Assembly (NCBI GenBank): GCA_036375215.1
Contig: DASUSH010000054.1
Location: 1-28,599 of the forward strand
Direction of reading: 5' to 3'
Length of the DNA stretch: 28,599 nt
Origin: DASUSH01 sp036375215
Lineage (GTDB): Bacteria; Actinomycetota; Thermoleophilia; Solirubrobacterales; 70-9
The translations under genes were made by a program, and so were the position numbers. Under the pieces are notes generated by a model. The model was given only the letters and a program-made list of their open reading frames with translations, ran no database searches and was not told where the DNA came from. Each line of letters starts with the position of its first letter. Position 1 is the stretch's first letter. Below, piece after piece: positions 7,758 to 15,539 of the stretch.

Positions 7758-9224
7758 ATGCCCAAGCGCGCCGAGCGACTGGCGCGGAACCCGAGGGGCT
7801 GGCCGCTGCGATGGCGGCTGGCCGCGGTCTCGGCCGGGCTCACGATGGCGATCCTCGTCGTCTTCGCCGTGATCATCGGCCGCCTCGCCCAGGACCGGAT
7901 CCAGGACGACTTCAACGAGGAGCTCAGGTACTCCGCCGGGCAGATCGCCACCCAGATCGAGATCGAGAGCGCGACCGGCGGCGCGCTGCAGCTCCACGGC
8001 GCGGACCTCGAGCAGATGGCCATGGCCGACGCCGCCGTGATCCGGATCCTCGGGCCCGGCGGCGAGGTCGAGGTCGGGCCGGGGGGCAACCCGCCGCTCG
8101 GCCCGCCGGAGCCGGGGATCGTGGAGGCGGGCAACCTGGCGGTGGCGACGGCGCCGGTGATCACGAGCGCGATCGGCGAGCCCCAGCGCTTCGTCCAGTA
8201 CGCCCGGGACACCGAGGAGCTCGACGCGACGATCTCCCGGCTGTGGTTCTTCCTCGCCACCGGCGTGATCGCCGGCACCGCGCTCGCCGCCCTCGCGGGC
8301 TTCGTGGTCGCCGGACGGGCGATGCGACCGATCTCCGACCTGACCGCCAGCGCGCGTGAGATCGCCGCCACCCGCGACCCCTCCCGCCGCATGCCCCAGC
8401 CCGACACCGGCGACGAGGTCGCCGAGCTCGCGAAGACGCTCGAGGAGATGCTCGAGGGCCTGGAGGCCTCGCGCGCCGAACGCGAGCAGATGATGCAGGC
8501 CCAGCGTGACTTCGTCGCCGACGCCTCGCACGAGCTGCGGACCCCCCTGACGAGCATCCTCGCCAACCTCGAGTTGCTCGAGGCCTCCCTCGAGCGCCAG
8601 CGCGACACGCTGGAAGACGACGAGGACGCTGCAACCGTCAACTCGGCGTTGCGCTCCTCGAAGCGGATGAGCCGGCTCGTCTCCGACCTGCTGCTGCTCG
8701 CCCGCGCCGACGCCGGCCGCACGGCACCGCGCCGCGACTGCAACCTGGCCGAGCTCGCCGCCAACGCGGCCGAGGAGCTCCGCCCGCTCGCCGGCGACCG
8801 CGAGATCGACCTGCGGGCGCCAGGTGAGGTCGTCGTGACGGGCAACCCCGACGAGCTTCACCGGATGATCTCCAACCTCCTCGACAACGCCGTCCGCCAC
8901 ACGCCCGACGGGAGCCGCATCGAGATCCGCGCCGAGGCGGCGGGCGAGCGGGCGCGGCTGGTCGTCTCCGACGACGGTCCCGGCCTCCCGGAGGGCCTCG
9001 GCCAGCAGGTGTTCGAGCGCTTCGTCCGCGGCTCAGGCCCGGCGGACCGGGATCCCGGCGGCGGCACGGGCCTCGGGCTCGCGATCGTGCGGGCGGTGGC
9101 GACCTCGCACGGCGGCTCGGTCATCGCCGGAACGTCCGACGCCGGCGGGGCCAGGTTCGAGATCGACCTGCCCCTCGGCGAGAGTTTGGCCGCGGAGGCG
9201 GGACGGGTAGGAACCCACGGATGA
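7758..9224 (+). CDS. Membrane sensor histidine kinase (HAMP, HisKA, HATPase)
   Basis: A 488-residue kinase paired with the response regulator 20 bp upstream. TM1 spans about 21-42 and TM2 about 162-185, enclosing a sensor loop of about 120 residues outside the membrane. HAMP spans about 186-239. The HisKA H-box FVADASHELRTPLTS contains phospho-acceptor His258. The ATP-binding domain shows the N-box around Asn373 (ISNLLDNAVRHTP), the G1 box SDDGPGLP (404-411) and the G2 box GGGTGLGLA (434-442). It is an orthodox class I kinase. The sensor loop has no recognisable PAS or metal-binding motif. The ferritin-like gene starts 48 bp after its stop on the same strand, so the three genes may be co-transcribed. 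Confidence 0.95.
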   Translation: MPKRAERLARNPRGWPLRWRLAAVSAGLTMAILVVFAVIIGRLAQDRIQDDFNEELRYSAGQIATQIEIESATGGALQLHGADLEQMAMADAAVIRILGPGGEVEVGPGGNPPLGPPEPGIVEAGNLAVATAPVITSAIGEPQRFVQYARDTEELDATISRLWFFLATGVIAGTALAALAGFVVAGRAMRPISDLTASAREIAATRDPSRRMPQPDTGDEVAELAKTLEEMLEGLEASRAEREQMMQAQRDFVADASHELRTPLTSILANLELLEASLERQRDTLEDDEDAATVNSALRSSKRMSRLVSDLLLLARADAGRTAPRRDCNLAELAANAAEELRPLAGDREIDLRAPGEVVVTGNPDELHRMISNLLDNAVRHTPDGSRIEIRAEAAGERARLVVSDDGPGLPEGLGQQVFERFVRGSGPADRDPGGGTGLGLAIVRAVATSHGGSVIAGTSDAGGARFEIDLPLGESLAAEAGRVGTHG

Positions 9225-9272
9225 GACCGGAGAATCCGCAACCGACCACCACGAGCAACTGAGGAGGAAGCC

Positions 9273-9779
9273 TTGGAAGGCACCACCACGCGCGGCATCC
9301 TCTCCGACGAGAACACGGAGAAGCGCGAGCAGATCATCGAGATGCTGAAGCGGGCCTACTGGATGGAGGTCGAGACGGTGATGAGCTACATCGCCAACTC
9401 GGTCAACCCGGACGGCGTCCGGGCCCAGGAGATCAAGGAGTCCCTGGAGGCCGACATCCAGGAGGAGCTCGGCCACGCGACGCAGTTCGCCCAGCGGATC
9501 AAGGAGCTCTGGGGCGTGGTCCCCGGCTCGCTCGAGTTCTCCGCCGAGCAGTCCTACCTGCAGCCGCCCGAGCACCAGACCGACATCGTCAGCGTGATCC
9601 GCGGCGTGATCGAGGCGGAGGGAGGCGCGATCGACTTCTACAACCAGATCGTCGAGTTCACCGACCCCGTCGACCCGGTGACCAACGACATGGTGATCGC
9701 GATCCTCCGCGACGAGGAGGGCCACAAGCGCCTCTTCGAGGGCTTCCTCCGCGAGTACGAGGCCGAGGGGCTGGCGTAG
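9273..9779 (+). CDS. Ferritin-like (bacterioferritin-type) diiron protein
   Basis: A 168-residue four-helix ferritin-like protein. The expected diiron ligands can be followed: a Glu in helix 1 (Glu32/Glu34, YWMEVETVMSYI), ExxH in helix 2 (Glu65-His68, EELGHATQFAQ), a Glu in helix 3 (Glu114/Glu116, VIEAEGGAIDFY) and ExxH in helix 4 (Glu148-His151, DEEGHKRLFEGF). This supports iron oxidation/storage or peroxide consumption in the cytoplasm; the exact subclass is uncertain. The TTG start at 9273 is chosen because a strong Shine-Dalgarno (GAGGAGG, 9261-9267) lies just upstream. It follows the kinase by 48 bp and is convergent with the cupredoxin gene. Confidence 0.88.
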   Translation: MEGTTTRGILSDENTEKREQIIEMLKRAYWMEVETVMSYIANSVNPDGVRAQEIKESLEADIQEELGHATQFAQRIKELWGVVPGSLEFSAEQSYLQPPEHQTDIVSVIRGVIEAEGGAIDFYNQIVEFTDPVDPVTNDMVIAILRDEEGHKRLFEGFLREYEAEGLA

Positions 9780-9812
9780 TCCCAGCCCCCCGGCCCCTCC
9801 CCTACTCCAGGC

Positions 9813-10286
9813 TCAGGAGATCTCGCCCTCTTCGAGCTGACCCTGCTGGTAGTGCCCGGGGATCGGGCAGAGCAGGACGTACTTGCCCGGCTCCACGGGG
9901 TTCTCGACCTCGAAGGTCTCCGTGGTCCCGGGCTTCGCCCCGCCCTCGACGTACGGCACGGTCGAGCCCTTGCGGCCCTCCAGCTCGTACGCCTCCTCGA
10001 GGGTGTAGCCCTCGTTGAGCTTCGCGAAGATGAGGCCGTGCTCAGCATCGCTGTCGTTGACGAAGGTGACCTCCTTCGTCTCGGTGGTCGGCGTGGGCTC
10101 GACCTCCCAGGTGTAGCCGCCCTCGGTGTCCCCGGTGGTGACCGTCACCTCCTCGGCCGAGGCGGTCTCGGTCGTCTCGTCGCTCGCCGAGGTCGAGTCC
10201 TCGTCGTCCGACCCGCACGCGGCAACTCCCGCCGCGAGGGCGAGCGAAGCGGCGATCCCCGCTACTAGGCGTGTCCTTGCTGCCAT
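9813..10286 (-). CDS. Cupredoxin (plastocyanin-like) lipoprotein
   Basis: A 157-residue secreted lipoprotein with a signal peptide ending in a lipobox-like GVAAC (Cys24), then an acidic Ser/Thr/Glu linker (about 25-50). The cupredoxin domain (about 55-157) has a first-ligand candidate His83 in DAEHGLIF and the C-terminal copper loop CPIPGHYQQGQ with Cys140 and His145. The position normally held by the axial Met is Gln150, as in stellacyanin-like sites. It probably binds copper and transfers electrons at the outer membrane face, but the partner is unknown. ATG 10286 is preceded by a purine-rich AGGGGA. The gene lies 59 bp after rnj on the same strand and may be read through from it. Confidence 0.85.
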   Translation of the reverse strand: MAARTRLVAGIAASLALAAGVAACGSDDEDSTSASDETTETASAEEVTVTTGDTEGGYTWEVEPTPTTETKEVTFVNDSDAEHGLIFAKLNEGYTLEEAYELEGRKGSTVPYVEGGAKPGTTETFEVENPVEPGKYVLLCPIPGHYQQGQLEEGEIS

Positions 10287-10345
10287 TTCCCCTGCCTTTC
10301 GTTGTTCGGTTGGGTGCAGCTGGCGCGGAGAAGCTATCCGATCCG

Positions 10346-12007
10346 TCAGACCTCGACAACCACCGGCAGCACCATCGGCCGGCGCTTCAGGCGGTCGTAG
10401 ACGAACTCGGCGACGGCGTCGTGCAGGTCCTCCTGGAGCAGCGCGACCTCGGTGACGCCCCTGCGCGAAGACTCGTCCAGGGAGTCCTCGACCACCTCGC
10501 GCAGATCCTCGACGAGGCCGTCGGCCTCCTCGACGAAGGGGACGCCGCGAAAGATCACCTCGGGGGCCGCGACCGAGGAGCCGTCGTCGGAGGAGACGGT
10601 CACGACGATGATGAAGATCCCGTCCGCGGAGAGCATCCGGCGGTCGCGCAAGGCGACGTCGTCGGGCTCACCGATGTCGACGCCGTCGACGAACATCATC
10701 CCGGCGTGCTCGTCCTCGCCGAAGGCGGCATCGGAGCCGTCGATCTCGAGCGGCAGGCCGTTGCGGCCGCGGAAGATGCGGTCGGGATCGACGCCCACCG
10801 ACTCGGCGAGCTCGGAGTGCAGCCGCAGCCGCTTGTGGTCGCCGTGGAACGGCATCACGAAGCGCGGCTTGGTCAGGTTGAGCATCAGCTTCAGCTCCTC
10901 CTGCCAGCCGTGGCCGGAGGCGTGGATCGGCGCGTCGCGGGCGGTGATCACCTGGGCCCCGATCTGGAAGATCCGGTCGACCGTCTCGTTCACCGAGCGC
11001 TCGTTGCCCGGGATCGGCGTGGCCGAGAAGATCACGGTGTCGCCCGAGTGCAGCTCGATGTCGCGGTGCTCCCCCTGCGCCATCCGCCGCAGCGCCGAGA
11101 GCGGCTCGCCCTGGCTGCCGGTCGAGATCGCGATCACCTTGTGGTCGGGGAAGTCCTCGATCTCCTTCGGGTTGATGAGGAGCCCGCTCGGCGCGGCGGC
11201 GACGCCGAGGTTGGAGGCGATGTTGAAGTTCTTGCGCATCGAGCGGCCGACGAGCGCGACCCGCCGGTCGAGCTGGACGGCGGCGTCGATCACCTGCTGC
11301 ACCCGGTGCACGTTCGAGGCGAACGAGGTGACGACGATCCGGCCCTCGCAGCGGTTGAAGACCTCGAGCAGCGCCGGGCCGACGCTCCGCTCCGAGGGGG
11401 CGACCCCGGCCCGGTCGGCGTTGGTCGAGTCGCCGCAGAGGCAGAGGACGCCCTCGCGGCCCAGCTCGGCGAGCCGCGAGACGTCGGTCGGGATGCCGTC
11501 GACCGGGGTCTGGTCGAACTTGTAGTCGCCGGTGATCAGGATCGCGCCCTCCTCGGCGTGGAGCGCCACCGCCCGCGAGTCGGGGATCGAGTGCGCCATG
11601 TGGACCAGCTCGAGCTCGAACGGGCCCGCCGGAGCCCGCTCGCCCGCATCGAGCACCTCGATCGGAACGTCGCGGAGCTTGTGCTCCTCGAGCTTCGAGC
11701 GCACCAGGCCGACCGTGAGCCGGCCGCCGTAGATCACGGGCGGCATGCCGATCTCGCGCAGGACGTAGGGCAGGGCGCCGACGTGGTCCTCGTGGCCGTG
11801 GGTGAGCACGATCGCCTCGATGTCGTCGGCGCGCTCACGCAGGTAGGAGAAGTCGGGCAGGACGAGGTCGATCCCGAGCATCTCGGTCGTCGGGAACATC
11901 AGCCCGGTGTCGACGATCACGATCCGGCCGTCGCGCTCGACCACCGTCATGTTCTTGCCGATCTCCCCGAGGCCGCCCAGGGGGAGGATCCGAGTCGTAC
12001 CGCTCAC
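10346..12007 (-). CDS. rnj: Ribonuclease J
   Basis: A 553-residue metallo-beta-lactamase/beta-CASP nuclease. The zinc motif HGHEDH is at 70-75. Further signatures are VHMAHSIPDS, ILITGDYKFD, CLCGDSTNADRAG and the beta-CASP C-terminal HASGHGWQEELKLML. RNase J has 5'-to-3' exonuclease and endonuclease activity in mRNA decay and rRNA maturation, and it replaces RNase E functions in many Gram-positives. The C-terminal region (about 450-553) matches the usual RNase J tail. The GTG start at 12007 overlaps the dapA stop by four bases (GTGA), the conserved dapA-rnj pairing of Actinobacteria. Confidence 0.97.
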   Translation of the reverse strand: MSGTTRILPLGGLGEIGKNMTVVERDGRIVIVDTGLMFPTTEMLGIDLVLPDFSYLRERADDIEAIVLTHGHEDHVGALPYVLREIGMPPVIYGGRLTVGLVRSKLEEHKLRDVPIEVLDAGERAPAGPFELELVHMAHSIPDSRAVALHAEEGAILITGDYKFDQTPVDGIPTDVSRLAELGREGVLCLCGDSTNADRAGVAPSERSVGPALLEVFNRCEGRIVVTSFASNVHRVQQVIDAAVQLDRRVALVGRSMRKNFNIASNLGVAAAPSGLLINPKEIEDFPDHKVIAISTGSQGEPLSALRRMAQGEHRDIELHSGDTVIFSATPIPGNERSVNETVDRIFQIGAQVITARDAPIHASGHGWQEELKLMLNLTKPRFVMPFHGDHKRLRLHSELAESVGVDPDRIFRGRNGLPLEIDGSDAAFGEDEHAGMMFVDGVDIGEPDDVALRDRRMLSADGIFIIVVTVSSDDGSSVAAPEVIFRGVPFVEEADGLVEDLREVVEDSLDESSRRGVTEVALLQEDLHDAVAEFVYDRLKRRPMVLPVVVEV

Positions 12008-12882
12008 GCGGCGGCGAGCGTCCCGTGCGCCTCGAGCGCGGCGCGGACCGCGGCCCGCTGCTCCTCGTCGGCCTCGACCATCGGCAGCCTGACCCGCGCC
12101 GAGGCCACGCCCATCAGCTCGAGGGCGGTCTTCACCGGGGTCGGGTTCGAGGTCACGGTCATCGCCTCGTAGACCGGCGCGAGGCCCTGCTGGAGCTCAC
12201 GGGCGCGGTCGAGGTCGCCCGCCTCGAAGGCGTCGTAGACCGCGCGCATCTCGTCGCCGACGACGTGCGAGGAGACGAGGATGCCGCCGGTGCCGCCCAC
12301 CTCGAGGGTGCGCAGGAAGATCTCGTCGTTGCCGGCGAGGACGTCGAGCCCCTCGATCGGCCCGAGCTCGTCGTTGTTGGCCTGCTTGACGGCGACGACG
12401 TTGTCGTTCTCGGCCGCGATCTCGGCGAGCAGCTCCGGCGGCATGTTGATCACGCAGCGCGAGGGGATGTTGTAGAGCACGATCGGCCGGTCGGTGGCGG
12501 CGGCGACGGCGGCGAAGTGGGCCCGGAGGCCGGCCGGGCTCGGCTTGTTGTAGTACGGCGTGACGACGAGGCAGGCGTCCGCGCCGGCCTCGGCCGAGGC
12601 CTCCGTCAGGTGGACCGAGTGGCGGGTGTCGTTCGTGCCGGTGCCCGCGATCACCGTCGCGGCGGCTCCGATCTCGTCCTTCACCGTGCGCAGCAGCTCG
12701 AGCTGCTCGTCGTCGGAGAGCGTCGGGTTCTCGCCGGTGGTGCCGGCGACGACGACGCCGTGTGAGCCGTGCTCGACCAGGTAGCGGGCAAGCTGTCGCG
12801 CGGCGTCGAGGTCGACGCTCCCGTCCTCGGCGAACGGCGTGATCATCGCGGTGATCACGCCACGGATGCTCGAAGGGCTCAT
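12004..12882 (-). CDS. dapA: 4-hydroxy-tetrahydrodipicolinate synthase
   Basis: A 292-residue TIM-barrel aldolase, standard length. The GTTGENPTL motif (47-55), catalytic-triad Thr/Tyr residues including Tyr137 in IVLYNIPSR, and Schiff-base Lys166 in NVVAVKQAN identify DapA. YYNKPSP (110-116) is also typical. It condenses pyruvate with aspartate semialdehyde at the first committed step of the diaminopimelate/lysine pathway, feeding peptidoglycan synthesis. DapB, the next enzyme, lies upstream on the same strand, separated by an amidase. A TACCCT box 8 nt before the ATG suggests its own leaderless promoter. Confidence 0.96.
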   Translation of the reverse strand: MSPSSIRGVITAMITPFAEDGSVDLDAARQLARYLVEHGSHGVVVAGTTGENPTLSDDEQLELLRTVKDEIGAAATVIAGTGTNDTRHSVHLTEASAEAGADACLVVTPYYNKPSPAGLRAHFAAVAAATDRPIVLYNIPSRCVINMPPELLAEIAAENDNVVAVKQANNDELGPIEGLDVLAGNDEIFLRTLEVGGTGGILVSSHVVGDEMRAVYDAFEAGDLDRARELQQGLAPVYEAMTVTSNPTPVKTALELMGVASARVRLPMVEADEEQRAAVRAALEAHGTLAAA

Positions 12883-12890
12883 CGAGGCGC

Positions 12891-12896
12891 AGGGTA
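12891..12896 (-). promoter_or_regulatory. Candidate -10 box (TACCCT) of dapA
   Basis: TACCCT on the minus strand ends 8 nt before the dapA ATG at 12882. A GC hairpin (12897-12910) lies immediately upstream. No good -35 is visible. The spacing fits a leaderless dapA-rnj transcript. Confidence 0.35.
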
Positions 12897-12963
12897 CCGC
12901 CCGGGGGCGGCGCTCAGCGCGCGGACTCCTCCTGGAGGGTGAGCGTGATCACGTCGAAGCGCA

Positions 12964-14409
12964 TCAGCCCGAGAACACCTCCGGGCGGCGATCGGCCCAC
13001 GGCCGCGCCCGTTCGAGCTGGGCGGCGACGCGGATCAGCAGGTCCTCCCCCCCGGCCGCGGCGCCGAGCTGGGTGCCGAGCGGAAGCCCGTCCTCCGTCC
13101 AGTGCAGCGGGACCGAGATCGCGGGGAGCCCGAGCGCGTTGAAGATGCTGGTGAACATCGCCGGCTTCTCGGCACGCTTGAGCGCGGCGAACGGGTCGGG
13201 GCCCGTGTCGTCGAAGCTCCCGAGGGGCGGCGGCTTCTCGCCGACGGTCGGCGTGAGGATCAGGTCCAGTCCGCCGGCGAAGAGGGCGCCGACGGCGCGG
13301 CCGCCGAGCTGGTGCAGGCCGACGGCCTCGAGATAGTCCGCGCCGCTCAGCTCCTCCCCGCTGCGGGCGAGCCCCCAGGTGAGCGGCTCGACGTCCTCGG
13401 CGGTGAGCGGGCGGCCGACCACGCGCCCGACCAGGCGGACGGTCTGCGACATCCCGGCCGCCCAGCGCTTGATGAACGAGCCCGGAAGGTCGCCGGTGAT
13501 CCCCATCGCGCCGAGGTCGAGCTCCTCGACCGAGTGGCCGAGCTCGCCGAGCAGCTCGGCGGCCTCGGTCACGGCCTCGATCGCGTCGGGGTCCGGATCG
13601 GCCGCCGTGGCGGAGCCGGTCAGCAACCCGACCCTGAGCTTGCCCGGATCGGCGTCGAGCTCCTCGACATAGGGCCTGGCCACGGGCGGGGCCGCGTAGG
13701 GGTCGCCCGGCGAGGGGCCGTGGACCGCATCGAGCAGAGCCGCCGCGTCGCGCACGGAGCGGGTGATGGCGAAGTGCTCCGAGAGCCCCGAGGCGAAGTC
13801 GCCGGCGAGCGGGCCCGCGGTGGTGCGGGCGCGGGTCGTCTTCAGGCCCAGGAGGCCGTTGTGGCTAGCGGGGATGCGGATCGAGCCGCCGCCGTCGGAG
13901 GCGTGCGCGAAGGGCACGAGCCCGGCGGCGACCGCCGCCGCGGAGCCCCCGCTCGAGCCGCCCGCGGAACGGGCGGGGTCCCACGGGTTGCGGGTCGGCC
14001 CGTAGGCGACCGGCTCGGTCGTCGGCACGATCCCCAGCTCGGGCGTGTTGGTCTTGCCGACGGTGACGAGGCCGGCGGCGCGGAAGCGCAGGGCGAGGGT
14101 GGCGTCGACGGGCGCGCGGAAATCGGCGTCCTTCAGCACCCGCATGCCCATGTGAAGCGGCTCGCCGGCGAACGACATCCCGAGGTCCTTGAGCAGGAAC
14201 GGGACGCCGCGGAACGGGCCGTCCGGGAGCTCTCCGGCGGCCTCATCGCGGGCCCGGTCGAAGAACGTGTGGATGACCGCGTTCAGCCGGGGGTCGATCG
14301 CCTCGATTCGCGCGATCGCGGCGTCGACCAGCTCGGCGGGACTCGCCTCGCCGGTGCGGACGAGCTCCGCCTGCGCGGTCGCATCGAGCGCCGCGAGCTC
14401 GTCGGTCAA
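12964..14409 (-). CDS. Amidase signature family protein
   Basis: A 481-residue amidase-signature enzyme with the full Ser-cisSer-Lys triad: Lys74 in FLLKDLG, cis-Ser152 in AGGSSGGS and nucleophile Ser176 in DGGGSIRIPAS. These enzymes hydrolyse amides (for example GatA, acylamidases, 6-aminohexanoate-cyclic-dimer hydrolase). There is no gatC or gatB beside it, and the sequence does not look like a GatA in context, so a stand-alone amidase is more likely; the substrate is unknown. A TTG start at 14409 overlaps the dapB stop (TTGA), so it is probably coupled to dapB. Its position inside the dapB-dapA pair is unusual. Confidence 0.9.
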   Translation of the reverse strand: MTDELAALDATAQAELVRTGEASPAELVDAAIARIEAIDPRLNAVIHTFFDRARDEAAGELPDGPFRGVPFLLKDLGMSFAGEPLHMGMRVLKDADFRAPVDATLALRFRAAGLVTVGKTNTPELGIVPTTEPVAYGPTRNPWDPARSAGGSSGGSAAAVAAGLVPFAHASDGGGSIRIPASHNGLLGLKTTRARTTAGPLAGDFASGLSEHFAITRSVRDAAALLDAVHGPSPGDPYAAPPVARPYVEELDADPGKLRVGLLTGSATAADPDPDAIEAVTEAAELLGELGHSVEELDLGAMGITGDLPGSFIKRWAAGMSQTVRLVGRVVGRPLTAEDVEPLTWGLARSGEELSGADYLEAVGLHQLGGRAVGALFAGGLDLILTPTVGEKPPPLGSFDDTGPDPFAALKRAEKPAMFTSIFNALGLPAISVPLHWTEDGLPLGTQLGAAAGGEDLLIRVAAQLERARPWADRRPEVFSG

Positions 14410-15101
14410 GCGCCCCCGCCCCGGTCGAAGAGGAGCGTCTCGAGGCCGACCGTGAACGGCTCGGCGAGCCCGCCGACGCGGCGGACCGCGAGCAGGACGC
14501 CGGGCATGAACGAGCTGCGGTCGATCGAGTCATGGCGGATCGAGAGCGTCTGCCCTTGCCCGCCGAAGATCACCTCTTGATGCGCCACGAACCCCGGCAA
14601 CCGGACCGAGTGGATCGGCTCGTGGACGTTCCCGCCGGCCGCGCGGATCAGGTCGGCCGTGCGCGCCGCCGTCCCCGACGGCGCGTCGAGCTTGCGATCG
14701 TGGTGGAGCTCGACGATCTCGACCTCCGGCATGTGCGGCGCGGCGAGCTTGGCCGCCTCCATCATCAGCACCGCCCCGATCGCGAAGTTCGGGGCGGCGA
14801 AGCAGCGCGCCCCTCCCTCCGACGCCGACTCGGCGGCCCCGCGCAGCGCGTCCAGGTCGAAGCCGGTCGTGCCGAGCACGCAGTGGACGCCGGCGCGGAG
14901 GCACTCCGCGACGTTGCCGGGCGCGGCCGCGGGCGTCGTGAAGTCGACGACGACCTCGGCCTCGTCCAGGACATCCGTCAGCGCCGTGCCGAGCTCGGGA
15001 TCGGCGCGGCCGGTGAGCTCCATGTCGTCGGCGCCCTCGACGGCGCCGCAGACGGTCGCGCCCATGCGCCCCGACGCTCCTGAGACCGCGACCCGGATCA
15101 C
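14406..15101 (-). CDS. dapB: 4-hydroxy-tetrahydrodipicolinate reductase
   Basis: A 231-residue protein, slightly shorter than typical DapB (about 245-270). The N-terminal Rossmann motif VSGASGRMG (6-14) binds NAD(P)H. The family signature ELHHDRKLDAPSGTA (131-145) contains catalytic His133/134 and Lys137. It reduces the DapA product to tetrahydrodipicolinate in the lysine/diaminopimelate pathway. The start is GTG at 15101. No Shine-Dalgarno is seen, but a TAGACT box ends 9 nt upstream. It is divergent from the VOC gene, which separates it from the upstream M16 peptidase gene. Confidence 0.95.
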   Translation of the reverse strand: MIRVAVSGASGRMGATVCGAVEGADDMELTGRADPELGTALTDVLDEAEVVVDFTTPAAAPGNVAECLRAGVHCVLGTTGFDLDALRGAAESASEGGARCFAAPNFAIGAVLMMEAAKLAAPHMPEVEIVELHHDRKLDAPSGTAARTADLIRAAGGNVHEPIHSVRLPGFVAHQEVIFGGQGQTLSIRHDSIDRSSFMPGVLLAVRRVGGLAEPFTVGLETLLFDRGGGA

Positions 15102-15110
15102 GAGTGCGAG

Positions 15111-15116
15111 AGTCTA
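15111..15116 (-). promoter_or_regulatory. Candidate -10 box (TAGACT) of dapB
   Basis: TAGACT on the minus strand lies 9 nt before the GTG at 15101, within the 51-bp divergent gap to the VOC gene. No -35 match is evident. Confidence 0.35.
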
Positions 15117-15152
15117 TGCCGGAGAACCGAACGCGGCGCGAGGAGGATCAGC

Positions 15153-15521
15153 ATGGGCCAGCCGGTCGTTCATTTCGAGGTCATCGGTCAGGACGCGGAG
15201 AAGCTGCACGCGTTCTACTCCGGCCTCTTCGAATGGGAGATCAACGCCGACAACCCGATGGGATACGGGATCGTCGACCGCGAGCAGAACCTGAACCCGG
15301 CGGGGATCGGGATCGGCGGCGGCGTCGGCAGCGGGCCCGAGGGCTACGAGGGGCACGTCACCTTCTACGTCGAGGTCCCCGACGTCGAGGCGGCGCTGGC
15401 GCAGGCGGAGCGCCTCGGCGGCACCCGGGTGATGGGACCCGACGAGGTCCCGGGCGGCCCCACCCTGGGGCAGTTCACCGACCCCGAGGGCCGGCTGATC
15501 GGCGTCGTCGCTGCGGCCTGA
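15153..15521 (+). CDS. VOC (glyoxalase/bleomycin-resistance) family protein
   Basis: A 122-residue protein with two beta-alpha-beta-beta-beta modules, the vicinal oxygen chelate fold. The first module starts VVHFEVIGQDAEKLHAFYSG, with possible metal ligand His7. The second starts HVTFYVEVPDVEAAL with His68, and ends in the typical FTDPEGRLIGV (108-118). Members act as glyoxalases, dioxygenases, epimerases or antibiotic-binding proteins; the substrate cannot be assigned. A strong Shine-Dalgarno GAGGAGG lies 8 nt before the ATG. It is the only plus-strand gene between 9780 and the right edge and sits between the M16 peptidase (convergent, 18 bp) and dapB (divergent), so it looks like an insertion into the ancestral operon. 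Confidence 0.88.
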   Translation: MGQPVVHFEVIGQDAEKLHAFYSGLFEWEINADNPMGYGIVDREQNLNPAGIGIGGGVGSGPEGYEGHVTFYVEVPDVEAALAQAERLGGTRVMGPDEVPGGPTLGQFTDPEGRLIGVVAAA

Positions 15522-15539
15522 GGGAACCGCGGCGCCGGA

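Noticed and set aside
10271..12172. Long plus-strand frame (633 codons) opposite rnj
   Set aside because: Antisense shadow of RNase J, with no start context and no recognisable domains.
12897..12910. GC hairpin between the amidase and dapA as a terminator
   Set aside because: Only a 5-6 bp stem with a tiny loop and no T-run on either strand; a chance palindrome in GC-rich sequence is more likely.
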